Shown here: piece by piece, positions 19,269-27,194 of the stretch
Numbering within the stretch: the first letter of the stretch is position 1
Layout of the letters: the number at the start of each line of letters is the position of its first letter
The notes under the pieces: generated by a model
Told to the model about the DNA's origin: nothing
Database searches by the model: none
What the model saw: the letters and a program-made list of their open reading frames with translations, nothing else
Translations under genes and position numbers: made by a program
Assembly (NCBI RefSeq): GCF_019931575.1
Contig: NZ_CP082923.1
Coordinates: 2,480,001-2,544,000 of the forward strand
Origin: Caulobacter segnis
Lineage (GTDB): Bacteria; Pseudomonadota; Alphaproteobacteria; Caulobacterales; Caulobacteraceae
DNA: 64,000 nt
Direction: 5' to 3'

Positions 19269-22200
19269 CTACTCCTTGGCCAGTTTGGCCAGGACGCTGA
19301 GGATCTTCTCGGCCGCGTCCAGGCGCTGGGCCGGGGTGTCCCACTCGCCCTTGATCACCACCTTCTGGTCCGGGCGGACCTTCCAGATCAGGCTGTTCTT
19401 GGCCACGTACTGCATCAGGCCCAGCGGGTTGGCGTAGGTGTCGTTGCGGAAGCTGGCGACCGCGCCCTTGGGACCGACGTCGATCTTGGCGACATTGGCC
19501 TCGCGGCACAGGCCCTTGATGGCCACGACCTTGAGCAGGCTCCCGGTCTCCGGCGGCAGCGGCCCGAAGCGGTCGATCATCTCGGCGGCCAGGGCCTCGC
19601 GGTCGGCGGCCTGTTCGGCGTCCGACAGGCGGCGATAGAGCGACAGGCGCACGTTGAGGTCGGGGACGTAGTCGTCGGGGATCATCACGGCCGCGCCGGT
19701 ATTGATCTGCGGCGACCAGCCCCGGTCTTCCAGCAGGGCCTCCTGGCCCTGACGCTGGCGCAGCTCGGCGACGGCGTCCTCCAGCATCTGCTGGTAGAGC
19801 TCGACGCCGATCTCCTTGATGTGGCCGCTCTGCTCGTCGCCCAGCAGGTTGCCGCCGCCGCGCTGGTCCAGGTCGTGGCTGGCCAGCTGGAAGCCGGCCC
19901 CCAGGCTGTCCAGCGACTGCAGCACCTGCAGGCGCTTCTCGGCCGACAGGGTCAGCGACTTCTCGACCGGCGTGGTCAGATAGGCGTAGGCGCGGGCCTT
20001 GGAGCGGCCCACCCGGCCCCGGATCTGATAGAGCTGGGCCAGACCGAACATGTCGGCGCGGTGGACGATCAGGGTGTTGGCCGACGGGATATCGAGCCCA
20101 CTCTCCACGATCGTGGTCGCAAGAAGCACGTCGTATTGCCCCTCGTAGAAGGCCGTCATCACGTCTTCAAGCTGGGTGGCCGCCATCTGGCCGTGGCCGA
20201 CGACGTACTTCACCTCGGGGACCTGGGTGCGGAGGAACTTCTCGATGTCCTCCAGGTCCTTGATGCGCGGCACGACGTAGTAGGACTGGCCGCCGCGATA
20301 CTTCTCGCGCAGCAGGGCCTCGCGCAGGGTGACCGGGTCGAACGGGCTGATATAGGTGCGCACCGCCAGGCGGTCGACCGGCGGGGTGGCGATGATCGAC
20401 ATCTCGCGGATCCCCGACAGCGCCATCTGCAGGGTGCGCGGGATCGGCGTCGCGGTCAGGGTCAGCATGTGCACGTCGGCGCGAAGCTCCTTGAGCTTCT
20501 CCTTGTGCTTGACCCCGAAGTGCTGCTCCTCGTCGACGATGACCATGCCCAGGTCCTTGAACGAGACCTGCTTGGAGAGCACGGCGTGGGTGCCGACCAC
20601 GATCTCCAGGCTGCCGTCGGCCAGGCCCTCGCGGGTCTCGGCGGCTTCCTTGCCGGTGACCAGGCGCGACAGGCGCGTGACCTTGACCGGCCAGCCCTGG
20701 AAGCGGTCCTTGAAGGTCTTGTAGTGCTGACGGGCCAGGAGCGTGGTCGGGCAGACCACGGCGACCTGCTTGCCGCTCATCGCCACCACGAAGGCGGCGC
20801 GCAGCGCCACCTCGGTCTTGCCGAAGCCGACGTCGCCGCAGATCAGGCGGTCCATCGGCTTGCCGGACGCCAAGTCCTCCAGGACGTCGTGGATGGCGCT
20901 GAGCTGGTCGTCCGTCTCCTCGTAGGGGAAGCGGGCGCAGAACTCGTCGAACACGCCCGACGGCGGATCGGTCTCCTCGACATGCTTGAGCTGCCGGGCG
21001 GCGGCGATCTGGATCAGGCCCTCGGCCATGACCCGCAGACGCTCTTTCGCCCGGGCCTTGCGTCCCTGCCAGGCCGCGCCGCCCAGCTTGTCCAGCTGAA
21101 CGTTCTCGGGATCCGAGGCGCCGTAGCGGGTCAGGAGGTCGATGTTCTCGACGGGCAAGTAGAGCTTGGCCTCGCCGCCGTACATCAGGTCCAGGCAGTC
21201 GTGCGGCGCGCCCTGGACGTCGAGGGTCTTGAGGCCCTCGTAGCGGCCGATGCCGTGGTCGATGTGAACGACCAGGTCGCCCGGCGTCAGGGCGCTGGCC
21301 TCGGCCAGGAAGTTGGCGGCGCGGCGCTTCTTGCGCGGGCGGGCCAGGCGATCGCCCAGGATGTCGGTCTCGGAGATGACCGCCAGGCTTTCGGTCTCGA
21401 AGCCGTGATCCAGCGGCAGCACGACCCGCTGCGGGGTCTTGGGGTCGTTGGCCTTGGCCGCCTGCCAATAGCCGGCGAACGGGATCTTCTTCAGGCCGTG
21501 GTCGGCCAGCATGGTCCCCAGGCGCTCGGATGAACCCTCTGACCACGAGGCGAAGAGGACGCGCTTGCCGTCGGCGGCCAGTTTCCGGGCGTGGTCGGCG
21601 GTGGCCTCGAACAGGTTGACGCTGTCCTGGGCCCGCTCGGCGGCGAAGACCCGGCCGAGCTTGGCGCCCATGTCGACGACGTCCAGGCCCTGAGGCTGGA
21701 ACGGCGTGAACCGGCGATGGGCGCGGTCGGACAACTCGCGGTCCCACTCCTCGGTGGTCAAGTACAGGGCCTCGGGCGGCAGCGGGCGGTAGGCCGACTT
21801 GCGGTCGGCGCTGGCGCGGGCCTCATAGGCGTCGAGGATCATCGACAGGCGCTCGTCGCGCGCCTCGGCGGCCTGGTGGTCGACGCCGATCAGGGCCCCG
21901 GCCGGCAGATAGTCGAACAAGGTCGCCATCCGCTCGTAGAACAGCGGCAGCCAGTGCTCGAGGCCGGCGCGACGGCCGCCCTCGCTGACGGCGGCGTACA
22001 GCGGATCGTCGCCCGGCGCGCCGAACTCGGCGACATAGCCCTTGCGGAACCGCGAGATGCCCTCGGCGTCCAGCAGGGCTTCGCTGACCGGCAGCAGGTC
22101 GATCGCCTTCAGCTGCTTGGTCGAGCGCTGGGTCTCGGGATCGAAGGCGCGGATGCTTTCCAGCGTGTCGCCGAACAGATCGAGGCGCACGGGCTCCTCT

Positions 22201-22736
22201 GCGGCCGGCGGATAGACGTCGATGACGCCGCCCCGGATCGCGAACTCGCCGCGCTCGGAAACGGTGGAGGCGCGGGCGTAGCCGTTGACGGCGAAGTAGC
22301 GCTCCAGGTCCTTGATATCGACCACGGCGCCGACCTTGGCGCTGTAACTGGCGCGCAGCAGCACGTCCTTGGTCGGCACGCGCTGCAGCAGGGCCGGCGC
22401 GGCGATGACCAGGATGGCCGGCTTGGTCTCGCCCAGACCCCGGGCCAGGCGCGACAGGGTCGTCATCCGCGTGGCCGAGACGCTGGCGGACGGACCTATG
22501 CGGTCGTACGGCAGACAGTCCCACGACGGGAACAGCACCGCCTCGATCTCGGGCGCGAAGAACTTCAGGGCGTCGATGAAGGCGCCGGCGCGGGCGGTGT
22601 CGCGGGCCACGAAGGCGGTCAGGCCGCCGCGCGCCCGGGCGATGTCGGCCATCACCAGCGCGTCGAAGCCCTCCGGCGCGCCGGCCAGGGTCAGGCCGCC
22701 GGCGGCCTTGGCGATCTGTTTGGCGTCGTAGGCCAT
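19269..22736 (-). CDS. mfd: Transcription-repair coupling factor Mfd
   Basis: 1155 residues. The UvrB-like N-terminal part (to ~350) begins with a damage-recognition module rather than a helicase; next come the RNA polymerase-interacting domain (DLVVHIDHGIGRYEGL, ~490-570) and a RecG-like translocase with Walker A GDVGFGKTEVALRA, DEEQ box (VDEEQHFGVKHK) and motif VI QIRGRVGRSKARAYAYL. The C-terminal TRCF domain follows. Mfd removes stalled RNA polymerase and recruits UvrA. It starts 20 bp after sdhE and is probably co-transcribed. Confidence 0.98.
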   Translation of the reverse strand: MAYDAKQIAKAAGGLTLAGAPEGFDALVMADIARARGGLTAFVARDTARAGAFIDALKFFAPEIEAVLFPSWDCLPYDRIGPSASVSATRMTTLSRLARGLGETKPAILVIAAPALLQRVPTKDVLLRASYSAKVGAVVDIKDLERYFAVNGYARASTVSERGEFAIRGGVIDVYPPAAEEPVRLDLFGDTLESIRAFDPETQRSTKQLKAIDLLPVSEALLDAEGISRFRKGYVAEFGAPGDDPLYAAVSEGGRRAGLEHWLPLFYERMATLFDYLPAGALIGVDHQAAEARDERLSMILDAYEARASADRKSAYRPLPPEALYLTTEEWDRELSDRAHRRFTPFQPQGLDVVDMGAKLGRVFAAERAQDSVNLFEATADHARKLAADGKRVLFASWSEGSSERLGTMLADHGLKKIPFAGYWQAAKANDPKTPQRVVLPLDHGFETESLAVISETDILGDRLARPRKKRRAANFLAEASALTPGDLVVHIDHGIGRYEGLKTLDVQGAPHDCLDLMYGGEAKLYLPVENIDLLTRYGASDPENVQLDKLGGAAWQGRKARAKERLRVMAEGLIQIAAARQLKHVEETDPPSGVFDEFCARFPYEETDDQLSAIHDVLEDLASGKPMDRLICGDVGFGKTEVALRAAFVVAMSGKQVAVVCPTTLLARQHYKTFKDRFQGWPVKVTRLSRLVTGKEAAETREGLADGSLEIVVGTHAVLSKQVSFKDLGMVIVDEEQHFGVKHKEKLKELRADVHMLTLTATPIPRTLQMALSGIREMSIIATPPVDRLAVRTYISPFDPVTLREALLREKYRGGQSYYVVPRIKDLEDIEKFLRTQVPEVKYVVGHGQMAATQLEDVMTAFYEGQYDVLLATTIVESGLDIPSANTLIVHRADMFGLAQLYQIRGRVGRSKARAYAYLTTPVEKSLTLSAEKRLQVLQSLDSLGAGFQLASHDLDQRGGGNLLGDEQSGHIKEIGVELYQQMLEDAVAELRQRQGQEALLEDRGWSPQINTGAAVMIPDDYVPDLNVRLSLYRRLSDAEQAADREALAAEMIDRFGPLPPETGSLLKVVAIKGLCREANVAKIDVGPKGAVASFRNDTYANPLGLMQYVAKNSLIWKVRPDQKVVIKGEWDTPAQRLDAAEKILSVLAKLAKE

Positions 22737-22756
22737 GAAGTCTCTTTATTTACGTC

Positions 22757-23050
22757 TCAAGCGCCATCGCCCGTCGGGCGCGAGGCGTGCGCCTCGAAGC
22801 GGAACGTCCGGATCATGCCCATGACATCGGTCTCGAACGCGTCAGGAGTCGGCTCCTGGCCGACGATCCAGGCGTAGATCTCGCGGTCTGACTGCTCGAG
22901 CAGGGCTTCCAGCGTGTCGAGCTGCTCAGGGCTGAGGCGCGGGCCATGGACGTCCGCGAACGGGCCCAGAATAAGGTCCGCTTCCCGGAAGCCGCGATGC
23001 CAGGCGCGGAAACGAAGGCGCCGAAGGCGGGAGTCGTGGTCGATGCTCAT
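22757..23050 (-). CDS. sdhE: FAD assembly factor SdhE (succinate dehydrogenase flavinylation)
   Basis: 97 residues from the ATG at 23048-23050. The motif W-H-R-G-F-R-E-A-D corresponds to the RGxxE motif required for covalent flavin attachment to succinate dehydrogenase, and ILGPFADVH and IYAWIVG are family features. Acts in the cytoplasm on SdhA. It lies between a methyltransferase gene (24 bp upstream on the same strand) and mfd. Confidence 0.9.
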   Translation of the reverse strand: MSIDHDSRLRRLRFRAWHRGFREADLILGPFADVHGPRLSPEQLDTLEALLEQSDREIYAWIVGQEPTPDAFETDVMGMIRTFRFEAHASRPTGDGA

Positions 23051-23073
23051 GTGCGGGCGGATATAGAGCGGCG

Positions 23074-23787
23074 TCAGGACTTGCGCCACTCCATGATGAA
23101 GTACCAAGGCGCGCGGCGGTATCTGGCGGCGCGCTCGGGCGGTCCGCCGGTCGGCTCTGGTTCGTCGAAATGGGTCAGGACGAGACCCTGGCCCAGGAAC
23201 CACTGCATGTAGTCCTTGAGCGGACGGTGCCAGTTCAGGATCTCGATGCCCCGCCAGCGCTGCCACTCGGCGCGGGTTTCCAGATAGCGGTCGATGACCA
23301 CCCCGATCCGTCCGCCGAGCAACCTGCCGCGCCAGCCCACCTGGACGCGAGCGGTCGAAAAGCTGGTCAGGTTGGCGATCAGCAGCGTCCCGCCAGGCTT
23401 CAGCACCCGGACCATCTCGGCGATCGCCAGATCGGCCGGCGCGATGTCGATCAGCGAGAGACAGCTGACGACCAGGTCGAAGCTTTCGTCGGCGAAATCC
23501 AGCGCCTCCGCCCGCCCCTCGACATAGACACCTTCCGGATCGCGAGCCCGGGCGGCGGCCAGCAGCTCGAGGGTCGGGTCGACCCCCACGGGTTCGAAGC
23601 CCTCGCGGCGAAGGATCCTGCAGAATCGCCCCTCTCCGCAGCCCACGTCCAGCGCCCGGCCGCCGCCCAGTCCACGCAGCCTCTCGACCATCGGCGCGTC
23701 GAGCACCCACTGGCGGCCGTAGTCGCCGGTCTCTCCCATGTCCGTGATCCAGGCCTTGGCGGACCTGTTCCAACCATCGTCGCCCAT
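23074..23787 (-). CDS. Class I SAM-dependent methyltransferase
   Basis: A 237-residue Rossmann methyltransferase. Motif I is A-L-D-V-G-C-G-E-G-R-F (about 45-55), the acidic motif II is V-G-V-D-P-T, and L-K-P-G-G-T-L-L-I-A-N is motif III. The small-molecule UbiE/Coq5-like type is most similar, but the substrate cannot be read from the sequence. It is first in the short run with sdhE and mfd, divergent from the RNA helicase gene. Confidence 0.88.
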   Translation of the reverse strand: MGDDGWNRSAKAWITDMGETGDYGRQWVLDAPMVERLRGLGGGRALDVGCGEGRFCRILRREGFEPVGVDPTLELLAAARARDPEGVYVEGRAEALDFADESFDLVVSCLSLIDIAPADLAIAEMVRVLKPGGTLLIANLTSFSTARVQVGWRGRLLGGRIGVVIDRYLETRAEWQRWRGIEILNWHRPLKDYMQWFLGQGLVLTHFDEPEPTGGPPERAARYRRAPWYFIMEWRKS

Positions 23788-23818
23788 GCTTCCAGCATCC
23801 CCTATCGCCTTGCCAAGA

Positions 23819-23846
23819 TTGACTTTGCCGACTTTCCGCCTATTTA
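23819..23846 (+). promoter_or_regulatory. Putative promoter of the rhlE-type helicase gene
   Basis: TTGACT (23819-23824), a 16-base spacer and TATTTA (23841-23846). The transcript would start near 23853, leaving a leader of about 75 bases. Confidence 0.55.
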
Positions 23847-23863
23847 TCGCCAGCTTCGGAGCA

Positions 23864-23919
23864 GGTCTGGCGAATCCGCGCCGCCCGCTCGCCCAAGCAC
23901 GGGCGGCTCCGAGCAGACC
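23864..23919 (+). promoter_or_regulatory. Two-tier stem-loop in the leader of the RNA helicase gene
   Basis: GGTCTG (23864-23869) pairs with CAGACC (23914-23919), and inside it GCCGCCCG (23880-23887) pairs with CGGGCGGC (23900-23907). The start codon nine bases later has no recognisable ribosome site. Such a leader could make translation temperature- or helicase-dependent (inference). Confidence 0.6.
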
Positions 23920-23927
23920 AGCGTGTA

Positions 23928-25490
23928 ATGACTGAATTTTCCGACCTAGGGCTTTCGCCCACGACCCTGCAGGCGGTCGCCGACACCGGCTATACCACTG
24001 CGACCCCCATTCAAGCCCAGGCCATTCCGGTCGCCCTCGCGGGCCAGGACGTCCTCGGCATCGCCCAGACGGGCACCGGCAAGACCGCCGCCTTCACCCT
24101 TCCGCTGATCGACAAGCTGCAGTCGGGCCGCGCCAAGGCCCGCATGCCGCGCGCCCTGGTCATCGCCCCGACCCGCGAGCTGGCCGACCAGGTCGCCTCC
24201 AGCTTCGAGAAGTACGCCAAGGGCACTAAGCTCTCGTGGGCGCTGCTGATCGGCGGCGTCTCGTTCGGCGACCAGGAGAAGAAGCTGGACCGCGGCGTCG
24301 ACGTGCTGATCGCCACGCCCGGCCGCCTGCTCGACCACTTCGAGCGCGGCAAGCTCCTGATGACCGGCGTGCAGTTCCTGGTCGTCGACGAAGCCGACCG
24401 CATGCTGGACATGGGCTTCATCCCGGACATCGAGCGCATCTTCAAGATGACGCCGCCCAAGAAGCAGACCCTGTTCTTCTCGGCGACCATGCCGCCGGAA
24501 ATCACCCGCCTGACCAAGCAGTTCCTCAAGGATCCCGTGCGGATCGAGGTGGCCAAGCCGGCGACGACCAACGCCAACATCACTCAGCTGCTGGTCAAGG
24601 TGCCCTCCTCCGACCCCAAGGCCAAGCGCCTGGCGCTGCGGGCCCTGATCGAGAAGGCCCAGATCGAGACCGGCATCGTCTTCTGCAATCGCAAGACCGA
24701 AGTCGACATCGTCGCCAAGTCCCTGAAGGTGCACGGCTTCGACGCCGCCCCGATCCACGGCGACCTGGACCAATCCCAGCGCATGAAGACCCTGGCGGAC
24801 TTCCGCTCGGGCGCGCTGAAGATCCTGGTGGCCTCGGACGTCGCCGCGCGCGGCCTGGACATCCCGGCCGTCAGCCACGTCTTCAACTACGACGTCCCGC
24901 ACCACGCCGACGACTACGTCCACCGCATCGGCCGCACCGGCCGCGCCGGCCGGACGGGCATCACCTACATGCTGGTGACCCCGGCCGACGACAAGGGCTT
25001 CGACAAGGTCGTCAAGCTGATCGGCTCGACGCCGGACGAAGAGAAGCTGGACCTCGACTACTCGAACGCCGTGACGGTCAAGCGCGAGGGCGATCGCGAT
25101 CGCAAGCGCGGCGGCCGTGACCGCGACCGTGGCGAGCGTCCGGCGCGCGGCCGTAGCCGCGGCCGCTCGGAAGACGCCGCCGAAGCGCCGGCCGAGACCG
25201 TGGCGGCCGAGGCGTCGGAAGCCTTCGTCGCCGAGGAACGTCCCGCCCGCGAACGCAAGCCGCGCCGCGAACGCGAACCCCGCGCCGCCGCGCCGGCGCC
25301 TGTCGAGGCCGAGCGCCCCGCCCGCGCCGAACGTCCGGAACGCGCCGAACGCCCTGACCGTCCGGAACGCCCCGAGCGTCCGGTGCGCGGCGTCCAGCCG
25401 ATCCGCGATCGCGACGACGACGATCGTCGCGTGGTCGGCTTCGGCAACGACGTCCCGGCCTTCCTGGCCCGCCCGCCGCGCGGCAAGTAG
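23928..25490 (+). CDS. rhlE: DEAD-box ATP-dependent RNA helicase, RhlE type
   Basis: 520 residues. Q motif and Walker A (AQTGTGKTAAFTLP, about 45-58), VDEADRMLDMGF with D-E-A-D, S-A-T, and HRIGRTGRAGRTG are all intact; the helicase core ends near 375. The last ~145 residues are a charged, disordered tail rich in Arg, Glu and Pro, with repeats of the type E-R-P-E-R-A. Such tails bind RNA and can drive condensation. In Caulobacter crescentus an RhlE is linked to cold growth and the degradosome (literature). Followed by a strong terminator. Confidence 0.95.
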   Translation: MTEFSDLGLSPTTLQAVADTGYTTATPIQAQAIPVALAGQDVLGIAQTGTGKTAAFTLPLIDKLQSGRAKARMPRALVIAPTRELADQVASSFEKYAKGTKLSWALLIGGVSFGDQEKKLDRGVDVLIATPGRLLDHFERGKLLMTGVQFLVVDEADRMLDMGFIPDIERIFKMTPPKKQTLFFSATMPPEITRLTKQFLKDPVRIEVAKPATTNANITQLLVKVPSSDPKAKRLALRALIEKAQIETGIVFCNRKTEVDIVAKSLKVHGFDAAPIHGDLDQSQRMKTLADFRSGALKILVASDVAARGLDIPAVSHVFNYDVPHHADDYVHRIGRTGRAGRTGITYMLVTPADDKGFDKVVKLIGSTPDEEKLDLDYSNAVTVKREGDRDRKRGGRDRDRGERPARGRSRGRSEDAAEAPAETVAAEASEAFVAEERPARERKPRREREPRAAAPAPVEAERPARAERPERAERPDRPERPERPVRGVQPIRDRDDDDRRVVGFGNDVPAFLARPPRGK

Positions 25491-25513
25491 GACTTCAAAC
25501 GATTGAGATGCGA

Positions 25514-25548
25514 AGGCGCCGGACAAGTTCCGGCGCCTTTCGCTTTTC
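25514..25548 (+). terminator. Intrinsic terminator of the rhlE gene
   Basis: AGGCGCCGGA (25514-25523) and TCCGGCGCCT (25529-25538) form a perfect ten-pair stem with a five-base loop, followed by TTCGCTTTT. Confidence 0.9.
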
Positions 25549-25551
25549 CGG

Positions 25552-26247
25552 CTAGGGCATAAGCCGCGCCTGCAGCCACAGGATGGCCGGATAGACCGCC
25601 AGCCAGGTCCAGAAGAAGCGGTTCAGCCCGAACAGGCAGGCATTGGCCAGGTGGAAGGTCCCAGCCACCACCAGGCCGGCGATCAGGGCCGGCTTCCACA
25701 GCAGGGTCAGCGGGAAGGCCAGCTCGAACAGCATCACCGCCCAAGACATCGCCAGCAGCACGCCCGGCCGCCCGGCCCAGGCGCGCAGACCTTCGCTGAC
25801 CGGATAGGCCGAGAACTGGAAGACGTCGGCCAGCGCCCTGCCCGACCGCCAGTCCGGGTTCACGATCTTCACCGCGCCCGAGATGAAGTAGGACAGGGTC
25901 AGCTGCGCGCCCAGATAACCGAAGGCCAGCTCCCGCGAGGCCGGGGTTGGCGCCAGGCTCGCCAGGGTCAGGCACCACAGCGCCAGGAGGCCCATGCGAT
26001 CGCTGCCGCCGTTGTAGGGGCCCTGGAAACGGTGAAGGATCATCAGCGACAAGGCCGCCAGGGCGACCAGCGGCCAGGGCGACGCCACGCCGGCCACGAC
26101 CAGCCCGCACAGCACGATCCGCGTCCCGAACAGCACGCGCTCGTTCCGAAAGCCGCGCAGGTGCTCCAGGCTCTGCTGGATCAGGGCCAGGGCCAGCAGG
26201 ATCTCGGTCAGGCGGACGGCGGCCTCCAGGCTCATTGGCGGCGTCAT
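25552..26247 (-). CDS. HTTM-like polytopic membrane protein
   Basis: 231 residues from the ATG that overlaps the upstream stop (ATGA, 26244-26247). Six or more hydrophobic helices; the pattern SYFISGAVKIVNPDW...F and the late FHLANACLFGLNRFFW resemble the horizontally transferred transmembrane (HTTM) domain, related to vitamin K-dependent carboxylase. No carboxylase active-site lysine region can be assigned with confidence. It is coupled to the small gene at 26244-26684, which implies a two-component unit. Function unknown. Confidence 0.72.
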   Translation of the reverse strand: MTPPMSLEAAVRLTEILLALALIQQSLEHLRGFRNERVLFGTRIVLCGLVVAGVASPWPLVALAALSLMILHRFQGPYNGGSDRMGLLALWCLTLASLAPTPASRELAFGYLGAQLTLSYFISGAVKIVNPDWRSGRALADVFQFSAYPVSEGLRAWAGRPGVLLAMSWAVMLFELAFPLTLLWKPALIAGLVVAGTFHLANACLFGLNRFFWTWLAVYPAILWLQARLMP

Positions 26248-26684
26248 GCGACCGCGATCTCCGCCAGGCGGCGCGGCGCGGGCTGGAACAGCACCTCGCT
26301 CGACACCGCCTCGGCCTCGCGGCTCAGGAAGACCAGCCGAAAACACAGCCAGGGACGCTCGGGGTCCTCGGGTCCGCCGCGCAGATCGGCGGCGATGCGC
26401 CTGAAGATCTCGTCCTCGCTATGCGCCGTGGGCGCGTCGGTCAGCCGCTCGGCGCAGCTGACCAGAAACAGGGTCTCGTTCCAGCGCGGGTTCCAGAAGA
26501 GACGCGTCAGCATCTCTAGCGGCGGAACCCGCGTGGGACGCGGCCTGAACTCCCGCCAGTCGCCCGAAAGGTCGCCGATCGACTTCAGCCGGGCGTATTC
26601 GACGCGCGGCGACGGGGCGATCACGTCGAAGAAGTTCCACGACGGGATCAGCGCCGGCAGGAGCAGCTTCAGGAGGCTGCGCAC
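26244..26684 (-). CDS. Uncharacterised membrane-anchored protein paired with the HTTM-like gene
   Basis: 146 residues: a hydrophobic start (MRSLLKLLLPALIPSWNFFD) that could be an uncleaved anchor, then a globular part with conserved-looking W-x-F-F, R-L-F-W-N-P-R-W-N-E and F-L-V-S-C-A-E-R-L segments. I do not recognise a family with certainty. The size, anchor, W-F-F-D start and strict coupling to an HTTM-like protein recall the SdpA/SdpB pair of toxin-maturation systems, but no small toxin-precursor gene is visible nearby, so this remains a guess. Confidence 0.6.
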   Translation of the reverse strand: MRSLLKLLLPALIPSWNFFDVIAPSPRVEYARLKSIGDLSGDWREFRPRPTRVPPLEMLTRLFWNPRWNETLFLVSCAERLTDAPTAHSEDEIFRRIAADLRGGPEDPERPWLCFRLVFLSREAEAVSSEVLFQPAPRRLAEIAVA

Positions 26685-26861
26685 GGTCCCTCCAGAATCG
26701 ACGAGCAGGATCCCAGACTATCCGCCGGCGCGTCGCTCGCCCAATGGCCACGCTCGCGGAACGCTGTTATCCTGCCACACGTTTTCGGCTCGATCGCGCC
26801 GGAGCCCGGCCGGTCCCGAAACCCAAAGGGGTAAAACCCAACAGAATGGGAGGACTGCAAC

Positions 26862-27134
26862 GTGGCCGCCATCGAACCCGAACTCGACAAGGAAGCCATC
26901 CTGATCGCGCATGAGAAGACCTACCACGCCTTCTCGGTGCTGCTGCGCTGGTCCATGCTGGGCCTGGCCTCGGTCATCAGCGGACTGACGGTGTGGTTCG
27001 CAACGCCCGGCGGCTTCTGGGGCGGACTCGTGGTCTTCGCGCTCGTCTGGGCGGCCGGTTACTACGGCATGGTCAAGCGCGAGGAACAGCAGCCGCTGGA
27101 TCCGTGGGTTCCCGGCCGCAAGGGCATCCTCTAG
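26862..27134 (+). CDS. aa3-type cytochrome c oxidase subunit IV-like small membrane protein
   Basis: 90 residues from a GTG start with GGGAGG eight bases upstream. The N-terminal H-E-K-T-Y-H-A-F-S-V-L-L-R-W followed by two hydrophobic segments matches the small bacterial aa3 subunit IV family (TY..F...W pattern). It is not near the oxidase subunits I-III in this window, so a role in respiration rests on the motif alone. Ends just before a Caulobacter-type hairpin repeat. Confidence 0.75.
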   Translation: MAAIEPELDKEAILIAHEKTYHAFSVLLRWSMLGLASVISGLTVWFATPGGFWGGLVVFALVWAAGYYGMVKREEQQPLDPWVPGRKGIL

Positions 27135-27146
27135 CCGCTTGTCCTG

Positions 27147-27194
27147 GAGCGCGTTCGGACGGCGAAACCGCGAACACTTTCGCCTAACGCGCTC
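27147..27194. repeat. Intergenic hairpin repeat of the AGAGCGCG type
   Basis: GAGCGCGTT (27147-27155) pairs with AACGCGCTC (27186-27194), and inside it GGCGAAA (27161-27167) pairs with TTTCGCC (27178-27184). It overlaps the stop of the convergent GT61 gene and may end both transcripts. A related hairpin with the same AGAGCGCG ends lies at 52454-52503. Confidence 0.75.
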
